The translations under genes were made by a program, and so were the position numbers. From assembly GCA_964639205.1 (NCBI GenBank), contig CAZXCG010000001.1, positions 56,881 to 120,880 on the forward strand: DNA of 64,000 nt, read 5' to 3'. The notes below the pieces were generated by a model. It worked only from the letters and a program-made list of their open reading frames with translations. It was not told the origin of the DNA and ran no database searches. The stretch is from CAZXCG01 sp964639205 (GTDB lineage: Bacteria; Bacillota; Clostridia; Oscillospirales; Acutalibacteraceae). Below are positions 7,400 to 16,221 of this stretch, one piece after another; the first letter of the stretch is position 1, and the number at the start of each line of letters is the position of its first letter.

Positions 7400-10300
7400 T
7401 CATTTTTTGATTTGTTTTGTGATTTCGTAAATTTCGGGGGTTTCCCCTGCCGGGAAGGTGAGCTTAATTTCCAGAACAGCATCCAGGTTTGAAACGTCGA
7501 AAACATTAACGCTGCCGGTGAGCTCGCCGAGAGTATGCTCGATGCCGTTGCCGTCAACCGCGCTTACAAGAGCAGAGCTCAAGTTAGCGCCGTTTTGAAT
7601 TACGGTAAAAGAAGAGAGGCTCGTTTTATCGGTAATTATATATCTGATATAATCTCCCTGCACGGTTTCTTCCTCACTCCTGTAAAGGGTTGAAAGGTCG
7701 CCGTCAACAATATTTTCAAGCTCTCCGCTTAGCGTTCCGTTTATAACCGGATTTACGGAATCGACAGAATTGTTAATTTCAATTTCCTGTATTCTTATAT
7801 ACGGTAGATCCGGACCGTCCTGAGTAATATAAATTCGCATATAACGCGCCGGGGTTCCGTTTCCGCTGCAATGAGCAATACGGTAATCGCCGCTGAGCTC
7901 ATAGTCGTTTACAAGATCGTTATTAAAGGTCTTTACCGCCGTCCATTCGGAATTGTCGGCTGAAAGCTGAATTTCGGCATAATAAAGACGCGGCTTTACC
8001 GGATTGTCCGAGAAGTAAATGTCTATGTCGTATACGGGGATTTCCTGTCCGAGATCAAAGGTGATATACTGCCCTGCAACCTGAGCGCAGTTAGTCCAAA
8101 CATAGGTTGAAACGTCTCCGTCAAAAACATTTTCCCACGCTCCGCCTCTAAGATCTGTGACGGAAAGATTGTTTTCGAGCATAACAGGGCTAAGTTCGGC
8201 GCTTTCAAGCGTCAGGGCAAAAACAACGCCGCTAAGCTCCGCGTCCGATGAGCCGGAATTTATCAAACGTACATAGCGGATTGTATCGGCAGCGCCGGTA
8301 TTCTGCTCGTCTGTCCAAATTACATTGTTTGCGGAATACTGCACCGTTAGCCCCTGCGCGGAAATATTGCTTTGTAGATCGCTGTAGAAATACGCCTGCT
8401 GTAAATCGATGCCGATATATTCGCCGGGAGCAAGGGAGACATCCGAAGGGAGCGCGGCGGAAACGGAGTTTCCGTCAAAAGTTACCGTGGTTTGCGCAAG
8501 ACTGTCGTTATTTGTAATTACGCCGCAATCTGAGCTTTGGGTGTAATTAACCCGGAACTCGCGTATATGAACCCAATAATCGAGCTTGGAGGTATTGTTG
8601 GGATTGTTAAAGCCCGTAACGCGCAGTCTGATGTAACGGGCGCTTATATCAAGACCTTCGATTTCGTGCAGGTAGTTTGAAGTAACCGTCTCGATTTCCG
8701 TCCATTGATTTCCGTCCACGGAATATTCAAGCACTCCGTCGTGTATAATATCGTGGTCGGTGTCGGTGCTTCCCTGAAGAATACGTATGCTTTCAACCGC
8801 GGTAACCTTGCCCAGATCAACGCCTACATAGTCGCCGACCAGCTGTATCTGATTAAACGCGGCGTAAGTGGAATCGCTGCCGTCAATCATCTTCGCAGAC
8901 TCGCTGCCCGGCGTTACCGCGGCGCCGTGAACCACGCCGATAAAGCTCATATTGAGGCTTTCGCTGTCCGGGTCAAGATACTGTGAAAGCAGTGAATTTG
9001 CCTCGGTTATGACCGCGTTTGCAAAGGGGACGAGCCTTAACGAGCCTGACTGGGCGTAGGAGGTGTTGCCGCTGCCGTCAGTATATGAGTAGGTGTTCCA
9101 TGTGGACATTTTAAGCGAGGCGGTTGAGAAGGAATCCCACGCGGCGCTTGTGTCGCCGTTTTGCAGGGCAATAACAGACTCAAGAGCGTATTTGCAGGCA
9201 TCGGATACGTCGGCAAGCGAGTTAAGCCATGGCTGCATTTCATCAAGAAGAGCCGTGTTGGTGCATTCTTCACGGAAAATATCTACACAAGCGCGGATGT
9301 TCTCAAATTCCTCCGTAAGCGCACGAACCTCGGCGTCGGAGGTAATATCGTCGGACGCTTTAACCTTGTTGAGGACGCTTTCGAGGGTTTCCGCCAAATA
9401 CTCCGACTCGTTAAAGTATGAAACCCTGCTTGAGTTGGGGCAGTTGGAAATATTATGCGCAAGCGTGCTGTATGATTCGTATGCCTCGGGTTCAAGGTAT
9501 TTAAAGGAATTCTCCCAAATTTCGGTTGCATAGCTGCTGTAATTGCTGTTATTCCACCAAAGGCATGCAAGCTGATACAGTGCAACCTTGCTTGCCTCGG
9601 GATACAGACAGGGGTTTGAAAGTGCGCCGCGCTGACCTGTTACGCCGTCGCGCGCATAATAGGTTATATCGCCGAGGAAAAGCCCGGATTTCGCGTGTTC
9701 GTTTACCGGATAGTTAAGCCAGGTGCATACGTCGTGTCCGGTTTGCTCTGCAACATAGTCTATAGTTGACTGAGTCATGGGCGCGTTGACGTCATCGCCT
9801 GTCCAGAAAATCATAATATTGTCGTCAAGGTCGCAAAGAGCGGCAAGCTCGGTAGGATAATACGACGACCACGCTTTATTGTAGCCTTGCGGACAATAGG
9901 TCATAGGCTCGCAATTATTGGGAATGATAAATTCCTCGTTGATGCGGTTAAGGATCGCTACAACGTCGCTGTAAGAGCCGCCGCCGAAATCGTCGTTCAA
10001 AACATCGAATTTGCGGACGCCAACATCGTATAGCTGCTGTAATTTTGCAATGAGCTTTTCAAACTTTTCGTTATACGCCGTTTCGTCGGTCATATCGAGT
10101 CCGTTTAAAAATCCGCTCAAATGGAAGGACCAGCCGTAATAACATTTTGTTTCAAGACCGACCTGTACAAGGTGAGCTATCGCGTCGATTTCTTCCTGAG
10201 GATAAAGCTCCGTACACTGCGAAGTATGGTATACGTCCGTCTTTGAGGCATAAACATATGTGTTCATTTTTACGTCCCGCGCAAAGCGCATAAGGCTTTC

Positions 10301-11191
10301 TCTGCCTTCATCGTCCCAGCGGGCGTACATTCCCTCAATAAATCCGCGGTACTCAACGGTCGCATAGTCCTCAATGAACGCAGTGATAAACTTTTTTCCC
10401 GCAAAGGAAGAGAACATCATCTGGAGGGTGGAAACGCCGTAAAAAGCCGCGTCGGTGTCTTTACCTACTATTGCAACGGTTCCGTCAACCGCGCTCAAGA
10501 CATAAGCGTCATTGAGCGAGAAAAGATTTTCGGTGGTGATTTGCTCATACGGGAAGGCGGAAATATAAGCGTCGGCGGCTTCACCGGAACCGTCAATTCC
10601 GAGCAGGAAATTGGTTTTTCCGCTTACGGGTGCCTCGCTTACAGTGAAGGTTCTTCCGTAATTTGTGAGAACCTCCTCAAGGAAGTTTTGCGTATAAATA
10701 TCTATGCCGCTTTCGTAAACGATATTTACACTGTCGGTTACATAAAAGACGTTTGGCGACTCGGTAATTTCAGAGTCAACGCCGAAAGCATCGATAATTC
10801 CCGCATATAACTGGAGTATAAGGGTTGCGTCTTTGGAATCGACGACTGAATTGCCGTCGGTGTCGGCGGCGGCGGGATTGTAATACTCGCATGTATCGTC
10901 AATAATGGTAGCATAACGCTGAAGTACAACGGTAGCATCAACGGAATTTACAACGCCGTCGGAGTTAACGTCGCCGATTAAGACCGACGCGGAAGCCGGA
11001 ACTATGTTGGTTTCCATGCGCTGTACGACAGGATAAATTTCGTATGTATCCGTCTGCGAACAGCCGTCGGTCGAAGCAGAAAATTCACCGTCGGAAGAGG
11101 AGGTATAAGCTCCCGCGGCAAACTGAAACGCCGATAATACCATTGCCGCCGACAGAATTGCGCTTAAAACGCGGATTTTGCCTTTTTTCAT
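7400..11191 (-). CDS. Secreted dockerin-bearing GH84 beta-N-acetylhexosaminidase (hyaluronidase/O-GlcNAcase family) with discoidin-like domains
   Basis: 1263 residues. Signal peptide 1-28. A type I dockerin (about 71-134) with two calcium loops, GDVNSDGVVNSVDATV and DTDGNSVVDSKDATL. A GH20/GH84 N-terminal domain (145-275). A GH84 barrel from YRGFIEGMYARW (281-292), with the catalytic Asp-Asp pair at about 400-401 (DVLNDDFGGG) and the conserved FWTGDDV and WLNYPVNEHAKSGLFLGD stretches. A helical linker follows, then several F5/8-type (discoidin/CBM32-like) beta domains. The family removes beta-GlcNAc from glycoproteins, mucin or hyaluronan. The N-terminal dockerin is unusual, as dockerins are more often C-terminal. 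Start ATG 11191 follows AAAGGGG; promoter at 11240-11268. GH84 canonical motifs are slightly diverged (MYARW for FYGxPW). Confidence 0.88.
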   Translation of the reverse strand: MKKGKIRVLSAILSAAMVLSAFQFAAGAYTSSSDGEFSASTDGCSQTDTYEIYPVVQRMETNIVPASASVLIGDVNSDGVVNSVDATVVLQRYATIIDDTCEYYNPAAADTDGNSVVDSKDATLILQLYAGIIDAFGVDSEITESPNVFYVTDSVNIVYESGIDIYTQNFLEEVLTNYGRTFTVSEAPVSGKTNFLLGIDGSGEAADAYISAFPYEQITTENLFSLNDAYVLSAVDGTVAIVGKDTDAAFYGVSTLQMMFSSFAGKKFITAFIEDYATVEYRGFIEGMYARWDDEGRESLMRFARDVKMNTYVYASKTDVYHTSQCTELYPQEEIDAIAHLVQVGLETKCYYGWSFHLSGFLNGLDMTDETAYNEKFEKLIAKLQQLYDVGVRKFDVLNDDFGGGSYSDVVAILNRINEEFIIPNNCEPMTYCPQGYNKAWSSYYPTELAALCDLDDNIMIFWTGDDVNAPMTQSTIDYVAEQTGHDVCTWLNYPVNEHAKSGLFLGDITYYARDGVTGQRGALSNPCLYPEASKVALYQLACLWWNNSNYSSYATEIWENSFKYLEPEAYESYSTLAHNISNCPNSSRVSYFNESEYLAETLESVLNKVKASDDITSDAEVRALTEEFENIRACVDIFREECTNTALLDEMQPWLNSLADVSDACKYALESVIALQNGDTSAAWDSFSTASLKMSTWNTYSYTDGSGNTSYAQSGSLRLVPFANAVITEANSLLSQYLDPDSESLNMSFIGVVHGAAVTPGSESAKMIDGSDSTYAAFNQIQLVGDYVGVDLGKVTAVESIRILQGSTDTDHDIIHDGVLEYSVDGNQWTEIETVTSNYLHEIEGLDISARYIRLRVTGFNNPNNTSKLDYWVHIREFRVNYTQSSDCGVITNNDSLAQTTVTFDGNSVSAALPSDVSLAPGEYIGIDLQQAYFYSDLQSNISAQGLTVQYSANNVIWTDEQNTGAADTIRYVRLINSGSSDAELSGVVFALTLESAELSPVMLENNLSVTDLRGGAWENVFDGDVSTYVWTNCAQVAGQYITFDLGQEIPVYDIDIYFSDNPVKPRLYYAEIQLSADNSEWTAVKTFNNDLVNDYELSGDYRIAHCSGNGTPARYMRIYITQDGPDLPYIRIQEIEINNSVDSVNPVINGTLSGELENIVDGDLSTLYRSEEETVQGDYIRYIITDKTSLSSFTVIQNGANLSSALVSAVDGNGIEHTLGELTGSVNVFDVSNLDAVLEIKLTFPAGETPEIYEITKQIKK

Positions 11192-11239
11192 AATTTTTCC
11201 CCTTTCAAGAAGTTTTTTTACAATTATACCGATAATTTA

Positions 11240-11268
11240 ATAATATATAAATTTCTTTAAAAAGTCAA
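11240..11268 (-). promoter_or_regulatory. Sigma-A promoter for the GH84 gene
   Basis: Minus strand: TTGACT (11263-11268), 17-base spacer, TATTAT (11240-11245), 49 bases before the start codon. Confidence 0.65.
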
Positions 11269-11293
11269 TAGATTTATGCATCATTAGGTCAAA

Positions 11294-11686
11294 TCAAGTC
11301 AGCTTCATAAACAGAGTCTTAAGCTTTTTTGCCAATATGCTTGCCGGAATACTGAGCAATCCCCAAAGCACGCTGTACAGAACGCAAATCTGCCCGCACA
11401 GATTAAATTTCATATTTGAGTAGTCCCAAACTCCCATTTTCAGCTTCAGATTTACTATACAGCCGACTATAAATTCAACAAAGGTTATAACGCCGCTTCC
11501 GAGAATACATTTTTGCGGTACAGATATGTTTTTAAAATGATTAAACAGCCTGTACAGTGAAAAAAAACAGACGCTGCCCGTAAGCATCATGGTCCAGTGA
11601 CTGTATCCGCGCCACAAATATTCAATCATTGTATACAAAATGCCGCCTAAAGAAAAAACCGTTATGTTTTCCTGCGCCTTTTTCAA
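11294..11686 (-). CDS. Small polytopic membrane protein, putative ABC-transporter type IV family (PF06541/CmpB-like)
   Basis: About 130 residues with four hydrophobic segments. It has the family features GGILYTMIEYLWRG near the start, a middle GVITFVEFIVGCIVN helix with Glu, and VWDYSNMKFNLCGQICVLYSVLW (Trp-Asp-Tyr then Gly-Gln-Ile). The family is of unknown function despite its name. I chose TTG at 11686, eight to ten bases after GGGAGTGA, because the protein then starts directly at the first helix. An ATG at 11800 in the same frame would add 38 residues with no hydrophobic or conserved character and has no ribosome site. Convergence with no neighbour gives no functional context. Confidence 0.7.
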   Translation of the reverse strand: MKKAQENITVFSLGGILYTMIEYLWRGYSHWTMMLTGSVCFFSLYRLFNHFKNISVPQKCILGSGVITFVEFIVGCIVNLKLKMGVWDYSNMKFNLCGQICVLYSVLWGLLSIPASILAKKLKTLFMKLT

Positions 11687-11833
11687 TGTATATTCACTCC
11701 CGAAACACCTGTTATTGCCGCGATTGTTCATAACCTCTTTGCAGCAGCGGCGTTGATAGTATTTACGGTTTAGATAAAAAGAATTCGTAGCGCGCGGCAT
11801 TGCGTTTAACGGTTTATTAAAGGGCAGGCGCTA

Positions 11834-11861
11834 TTGAAAAAGATTTTTTTTATGTTATACT
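11834..11861 (+). promoter_or_regulatory. Sigma-A promoter for the PHP-TSCPD-pcrA unit
   Basis: TTGAAA (11834-11839), 16-base spacer, TATACT (11856-11861), about 27 bases before the likely start at 11895. Confidence 0.55.
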
Positions 11862-11894
11862 ATACAATGTAATTAAAGCAGGGAGATGATTTTT

Positions 11895-12728
11895 TTGCCG
11901 GCAGATATGCATTGCCACAGCGTTGTTTCGGATGGCTCGGCACAGATAGCGCAAATAATACGAATTGCAGAAGGTCTTGGCTTAGACGCGATTTCAATTA
12001 CCGATCATGATGATTTCGGCGCCTACGGATATTTGGAAAAGGCTGATGAAAAATTTTCGATTAAAATAATTAAAGGAGAGGAAATTTCGGCGCGTGATAA
12101 TAAAACCGGCCGCAAGGTACACATGCTGTGCTATCTTCCCAAAAACGAGCAGCCGATCGAAGAATTGACGGCGCTTACGCGCGAAAGCCGTAAAAACGAG
12201 CTGCGGCGCGCCGTTGAAATATTGGGGAAAGATTATCCCATAACATTCGATATGATAGAAGAACGCAGGGAAAAATACGGCGGATATTTCAAGCAGCATA
12301 TTATGCAGCTGCTTATGGAAATGGGCTACTGCGACAGGATCTTCGGCGATTTATACCATAAGCTTTTTAACCCTGAGAACGGTATTGCGCAGACACATGT
12401 GAAATTGCCCGATGTATACGACGTTCTTGCCGCAATACGAAAAGCCCGGGGCGTCGCCGTAATGGCGCATCCGGCGGTTTACAACAGCTTTGAACTGCTT
12501 GAAACGCTTTGCAAAGAAAAGCTGCTTGACGGCATTGAAGCGGATCACCCCAAACAAAGCCCTCAAACGCGGGATTACCTGCGGAGCCTTGCGCTCCAAT
12601 ACGACCTTTTGCAAACCGGCGGAACCGATTTTCATGGGTATAACACCTCAAATCCGAACCCTCTGGGGACATGCACAACCGGCGATGATCAATTACGGCG
12701 TTTATTTGAAATATCACAGACAAAATAA
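11895..12728 (+). CDS. PHP-domain phosphoesterase (TrpH/RNase AM-like)
   Basis: About 277 residues of PHP metal-dependent hydrolase fold. Metal ligands are visible as MHCHS (His6, His8), SITDHDD, GEEIS, VMAHPAVY and TGGTDFHG. Family members hydrolyse 3',5'-nucleoside bisphosphates or trim RNA 5' ends one nucleotide at a time. Start choice: an ATG at 11886 sits immediately against GGGAG, too close to use it, whereas TTG at 11895 has the same GGGAG at nine bases and yields MPADMHCHS, the usual start. It precedes the TSCPD gene by 35 bases and pcrA, with no terminator between, so the three probably share a transcript. Exact substrate unknown. Confidence 0.83.
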   Translation: MPADMHCHSVVSDGSAQIAQIIRIAEGLGLDAISITDHDDFGAYGYLEKADEKFSIKIIKGEEISARDNKTGRKVHMLCYLPKNEQPIEELTALTRESRKNELRRAVEILGKDYPITFDMIEERREKYGGYFKQHIMQLLMEMGYCDRIFGDLYHKLFNPENGIAQTHVKLPDVYDVLAAIRKARGVAVMAHPAVYNSFELLETLCKEKLLDGIEADHPKQSPQTRDYLRSLALQYDLLQTGGTDFHGYNTSNPNPLGTCTTGDDQLRRLFEISQTK

Positions 12729-12763
12729 CAAATTAAAAATTACTATGAAAGGAAGCGCGAAAT

Positions 12764-13018
12764 ATGAAATACAGCTATATACCGCACGGAGTTTGTTCAA
12801 GGAGGATAGATATTGAACTTGACGGAAGCAAAATTAAAAGCGTATGCTTTACCGGAGGCTGCAGCGGAAACACGCAGGGCGTAGCGCGACTGGTTGAAGG
12901 AATGGACGCAAACGAGGCGATTAACCGCCTTTCCGGTATAAAATGCAATATGCGCCCAACCTCTTGCCCGGATCAGCTTGCAGCGGCTCTTAAAGAAGCG
13001 CTTGCGGAAAATAATTGA
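12764..13018 (+). CDS. TSCPD-domain protein (TIGR03905 family), function unknown
   Basis: 84-residue protein with the layout of the stand-alone TSCPD family: YIPHGVCSRRIDIELDG, CFTGGCSGNTQGVARLVEGM and CNMRPTSCPDQLAAAL. The TSCPD domain also occurs at the C-terminus of class II ribonucleotide reductases, where its cysteines are thought to bind zinc or act in reduction; the free-standing form has no defined role. Four cysteines (positions about 10, 28, 33 and the NMRPTSCPD Cys) are conserved-looking. ATG at 12764 after GGAAG. It sits between the PHP gene and pcrA, 15 bases before pcrA. Confidence 0.8.
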   Translation: MKYSYIPHGVCSRRIDIELDGSKIKSVCFTGGCSGNTQGVARLVEGMDANEAINRLSGIKCNMRPTSCPDQLAAALKEALAENN

Positions 13019-13033
13019 AATTAAAGGTAAAAA

Positions 13034-15262
13034 ATGGATATAAAAGAAATACAGAAGCAGTACAGCAGAATGAACAAAAAACAGCAGGAGGCGGTTTTTA
13101 CAACCGAAGGACCGCTGCTGATCCTTGCCGGGGCAGGCTCAGGCAAAACAACCGTCCTTGTCAACCGAATAGCCTACATATTACAGCTCGGCTTATGCAG
13201 ACCTTGGGAAATTCTTGCGATTACCTTTACAAACAAGGCTGCCAACGAATTAAAGGAGCGCATAAGCAATACGGTAGAGTTCGGCGGCGGCGACATATGG
13301 GCGGCTACCTTTCACTCGACCTGCGCAAGAATTTTGAGAAGATACGGTGAACGCATAGGCTATTCAAAGCATTTTACCGTTTACGATACCGACGACAGCC
13401 GCCGGCTTATGAAAAATATTCTTAAACAGCTTAATATAGACGAAAAGGTTCTTCCCCACCGCTCGGTTCTGAGCGAAATTTCAAAAGCCAAGGATAAAAT
13501 GATAACGCCGCAAAAAATGCTTGACCGGGCGGAATTTGACTCGCGGCGTATTTCAATTGCAAAAGCATACGAACAATATCAGCAGCGGCTTAAGGCAAGC
13601 GACGCTATGGACTTTGACGATATGCTCTGCAACACCGTCGAGCTTTTTCAAAAAGAGCCGGATGTACTTGAGCTTTATCAAAATCAGTTCAAGTATATTA
13701 TGGTTGACGAATATCAGGACACAAACAATATTCAGTATAAATTTGTAAGTATGCTTGCGGCCAAGCACAACAACATATGCGTTGTAGGCGACGATGACCA
13801 GAGCATTTATAAGTTCCGCGGCGCGACAATAGAAAATATTCTCAGCTTTGAAAACACCTTTCCCGGCGCCAAGGTTATACGCCTCGAGCAGAATTACCGC
13901 AGCACAAAGAACATTTTAAAAGCCGCAAACGGAGTGATTGCCAACAATACCGCGCGTAAAGGAAAAACCCTCTGGACCGAAAACGCCGAGGGCGAAAAAA
14001 TTACGCTTCACACAGCGTGCGACGAACGCGATGAAGCAAAATATATTGCCGACACTATCCTCAAGGGCGTTGCTTCGGGACGTAAATTTTCCGATTACGC
14101 TGTTTTATACCGAATGAACGCACAGTCAAACGCCATAGAATACGCCTTCGCGCGAAGCGGAATTCCTCACAGAATTATAGGCGGTCATCGCTTTTATGAC
14201 CGTGAGGAAATAAAGGATTTGACCGCATATCTGCAAATTATCAACAATCCGCACGACGATATTCGCCTGCGCAGAATCATTAACAAGCCCAAACGTTCAA
14301 TCGGCGATGTAACGGTGGCAAAGGCGGCCGACATTGCCGCAGGTATAGGCGAGAGTATTTATACGGTAATTTCCAACGCCGAAAATTTTCCCGATTTACA
14401 GCGCTCGGCGAAAAAGCTTAAAGAGTTTGTGTCGATGATAGACGGCTTTATGGATGCAAATCAAAGCGGAAAATATACGCTTGAGGAGATTTACCGTATG
14501 GTGCTTGAGCACACCGATTATAAATCTTCCTTGCTTGCCGAAAAGGAAGACGCGGAAACGCGCATTGAAAACGTTGAAGAGCTTGCCTCAAATATAATTA
14601 AATTTGAGGAAGACTACGGCGAGGAAGCAGATTTGACGGGTTTCTTAGAAGAAATCTCTTTGCAAACGGATATTGACAGCTATGACGAGAGCTCCGACGC
14701 TTCCGTGATGATGACTATGCACAGCGCCAAGGGACTTGAATTCCCCGTGGTGTTTATACCCGGAATGGAAGAAGGGGTTTTTCCCACCTTTAACACCGTT
14801 ATGTACCCGGAGGAAATAAACGAAGAGCGCCGTCTTGCCTATGTGGGAATAACGCGCGCCAAAGAAAAACTGTACCTGATAAAATCGAATTCAAGGACGT
14901 TTCAGGGTATGACCGCTTCAAACCGTCCTTCAAGATTTACGGCGGAAATTCCGCAGGAGCTGATTGAAGCAACGGGGACGGAGCGGAAATTTCAATCCCG
15001 TGAAAATTTCGGTGAAAAACGTTATGCCGGCTTCGGGACAGGTTTGCAAGGCAAGCGCTCCGTAATTCCGACAATAAGGAAGCCCTCCGACGCCTCCGCA
15101 GCCGTGTACCGCGCCGGAGATACTGTTGAACACCGTGTTTTCGGAAAGGGAATCATAATCAGCGCGGCGCGTATGGGCAGCGACACAATGCTTGAAATAG
15201 CTTTTGAGGAAACAGGCACAAAAACACTTATGGCAAATTATGCCAAGCTTAAAATACTTTAA
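13034..15262 (+). CDS. pcrA: ATP-dependent 3'-5' DNA helicase PcrA/UvrD
   Basis: 742-residue superfamily 1A helicase. Walker A AGAGSGKTT (33-41), motif Ia ITFTNKAA, Walker B region MVDEYQDTN, motif III GDDDQSIYKFRGA, motif IV QNYRSTKNI, motif V TMHSAKGLEFPVV, motif VI YVGITRAKEKLYL. The C-terminal ~60 residues (VEHRVFGKGIIIS to TLMANYAKLKIL) form the Tudor-like domain that links PcrA to RNA polymerase. The expected role is nucleotide excision repair, plasmid replication and removal of RecA or RNA polymerase from DNA. ATG 13034 follows AAAGG. Terminator immediately after (15293-15332). Normal length. Confidence 0.95.
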   Translation: MDIKEIQKQYSRMNKKQQEAVFTTEGPLLILAGAGSGKTTVLVNRIAYILQLGLCRPWEILAITFTNKAANELKERISNTVEFGGGDIWAATFHSTCARILRRYGERIGYSKHFTVYDTDDSRRLMKNILKQLNIDEKVLPHRSVLSEISKAKDKMITPQKMLDRAEFDSRRISIAKAYEQYQQRLKASDAMDFDDMLCNTVELFQKEPDVLELYQNQFKYIMVDEYQDTNNIQYKFVSMLAAKHNNICVVGDDDQSIYKFRGATIENILSFENTFPGAKVIRLEQNYRSTKNILKAANGVIANNTARKGKTLWTENAEGEKITLHTACDERDEAKYIADTILKGVASGRKFSDYAVLYRMNAQSNAIEYAFARSGIPHRIIGGHRFYDREEIKDLTAYLQIINNPHDDIRLRRIINKPKRSIGDVTVAKAADIAAGIGESIYTVISNAENFPDLQRSAKKLKEFVSMIDGFMDANQSGKYTLEEIYRMVLEHTDYKSSLLAEKEDAETRIENVEELASNIIKFEEDYGEEADLTGFLEEISLQTDIDSYDESSDASVMMTMHSAKGLEFPVVFIPGMEEGVFPTFNTVMYPEEINEERRLAYVGITRAKEKLYLIKSNSRTFQGMTASNRPSRFTAEIPQELIEATGTERKFQSRENFGEKRYAGFGTGLQGKRSVIPTIRKPSDASAAVYRAGDTVEHRVFGKGIIISAARMGSDTMLEIAFEETGTKTLMANYAKLKIL

Positions 15263-15292
15263 TAAAAAAACCGTAACTTCAAAACGGACGCG

Positions 15293-15332
15293 GACGGACT
15301 GTAAGCGCTGCAGCGCTTGCAGTCCGTCTTTT
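15293..15332 (+). terminator. Intrinsic terminator after pcrA
   Basis: GACGGACTG and CAGTCCGTC arms enclose a second perfect stem (AAGCGCTG/CAGCGCTT), followed by TTTT. It ends the PHP-TSCPD-pcrA unit. Confidence 0.85.
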
Positions 15333-15404
15333 GCAAATTTAATTTAGAATTCTTTTAACCGATTGCCGCAAAACAACATATTATAACTTAGGCAAAGATC
15401 TCCC

Positions 15405-15533
15405 ATCCCACGACTATAAGGCTGTGGGTTCCATTTTCGGAATCGGTGAGGAATACAATCCTCCGCCGATTTCGCAGGCAGCTGACGCTGCCCTTTGCCA
15501 CGTTGAATGACGGGGCAAAGCCCATTATTGAAC
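15405..15533. repeat. Row of consecutive small inverted repeats upstream of the amidase gene
   Basis: The 348-base gap 15263-15610 holds the pcrA terminator and then this array. Inverted repeats follow one another: CCCAC/GTGGG (15407-15428), TTCC/GGAA (15429-15442), GAGGA/TCCTC (15448-15463), GGCAG/CTGCC (15477-15492) and GGGGC/GCCC (15512-15523). The last belongs to the dispersed unit GACGGGGCAAAGCCC followed by ATTATTGAAC, also seen at 5341-5365. The CCCACGACT...GTGGG hairpin resembles ends of IS200/IS605-type elements, but no transposase is present. A short reading frame through this array into the amidase gene is not credible as protein. Confidence 0.5.
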
Positions 15534-15610
15534 AAAATAGTTTTAAAGCTTTTAATTTAAACACGGCATACGGGGTGTACCTTCAAATGCCGGAAAGGGC
15601 GGTATATTAC

Positions 15611-16171
15611 GTGAAGATTTTTATTGATCAGGGGCATAACCCGCAAAACCCTAACGCCGGCGCGGAAGCTAACGGCGTGCGCGAACAAGACGTAAACTAT
15701 GCGGTTGGCATCGAGCTTGCCGAAATGCTTAGAGGAAACCCGTTTTTTGAAGTACGGCTGTCGAGAAACACACCCACGGAACAGCTCGGAACCTCCAATT
15801 CAACAAGTCTCAGCGCAAGAGTAAACGCGGCTAACAGCTGGGGAGCAAATTATTTTATAAGTCTGCACTGCAACGCCGCCAGCAATACTTCCGCAAGCGG
15901 AAGCGAGGTTTACGTATACAGCGAGAACTCCCCGGCTTATCTGCTCGGAGAAGATATATTAACAGGTCTGCATAATGCAACCGGGCTTAAAAACAGAGGT
16001 ATGCAAATAAATCCGGGACTGTACGTACTCCGGCGAACGTTGATGCCGGCCCTGCTTATAGAGATGGGGTATCTTACAAACGCTGCGGACGCAAGAAAGC
16101 TCGAAGACGACCCGCTCAGCTTTGCACGCGGCATATACAACGGTATGCTGACTTATTTTGACCTTAGCTGA
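15611..16171 (+). CDS. N-acetylmuramoyl-L-alanine amidase (Amidase_3, CwlD-like)
   Basis: 186 residues covering one Amidase_3 domain. Zinc ligands and catalytic residues are seen as FIDQGHNPQ (His9), the Glu of GAEANGVREQD, ISLHCNAA (His) and LLIEMGYLTN (Glu). The enzyme cleaves the amide between muramic acid and the stem peptide; CwlD-type members act in spore cortex muramic-lactam formation. The GTG at 15611 gives the standard short start MKIFIDQGH and has AAAGGGCGG upstream; an in-frame ATG at 15587 is the alternative. No clear signal peptide is present from the GTG start, as in some CwlD-like proteins, so location is uncertain. Confidence 0.82.
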   Translation: MKIFIDQGHNPQNPNAGAEANGVREQDVNYAVGIELAEMLRGNPFFEVRLSRNTPTEQLGTSNSTSLSARVNAANSWGANYFISLHCNAASNTSASGSEVYVYSENSPAYLLGEDILTGLHNATGLKNRGMQINPGLYVLRRTLMPALLIEMGYLTNAADARKLEDDPLSFARGIYNGMLTYFDLS

Positions 16172-16221
16172 GAACTGCCGATTTAATCTTGAGCGCCGCC
16201 GCGATTGCGCCCTGCGAGGCG

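Noticed and set aside
7142..7403. Reading frames across the N run
   Set aside because: They consist largely of undetermined bases and a terminator hairpin.
15446..15610. In-frame N-terminal extension of the amidase
   Set aside because: The extension is translated palindromic repeat DNA; the GTG at 15611 gives the normal family start.
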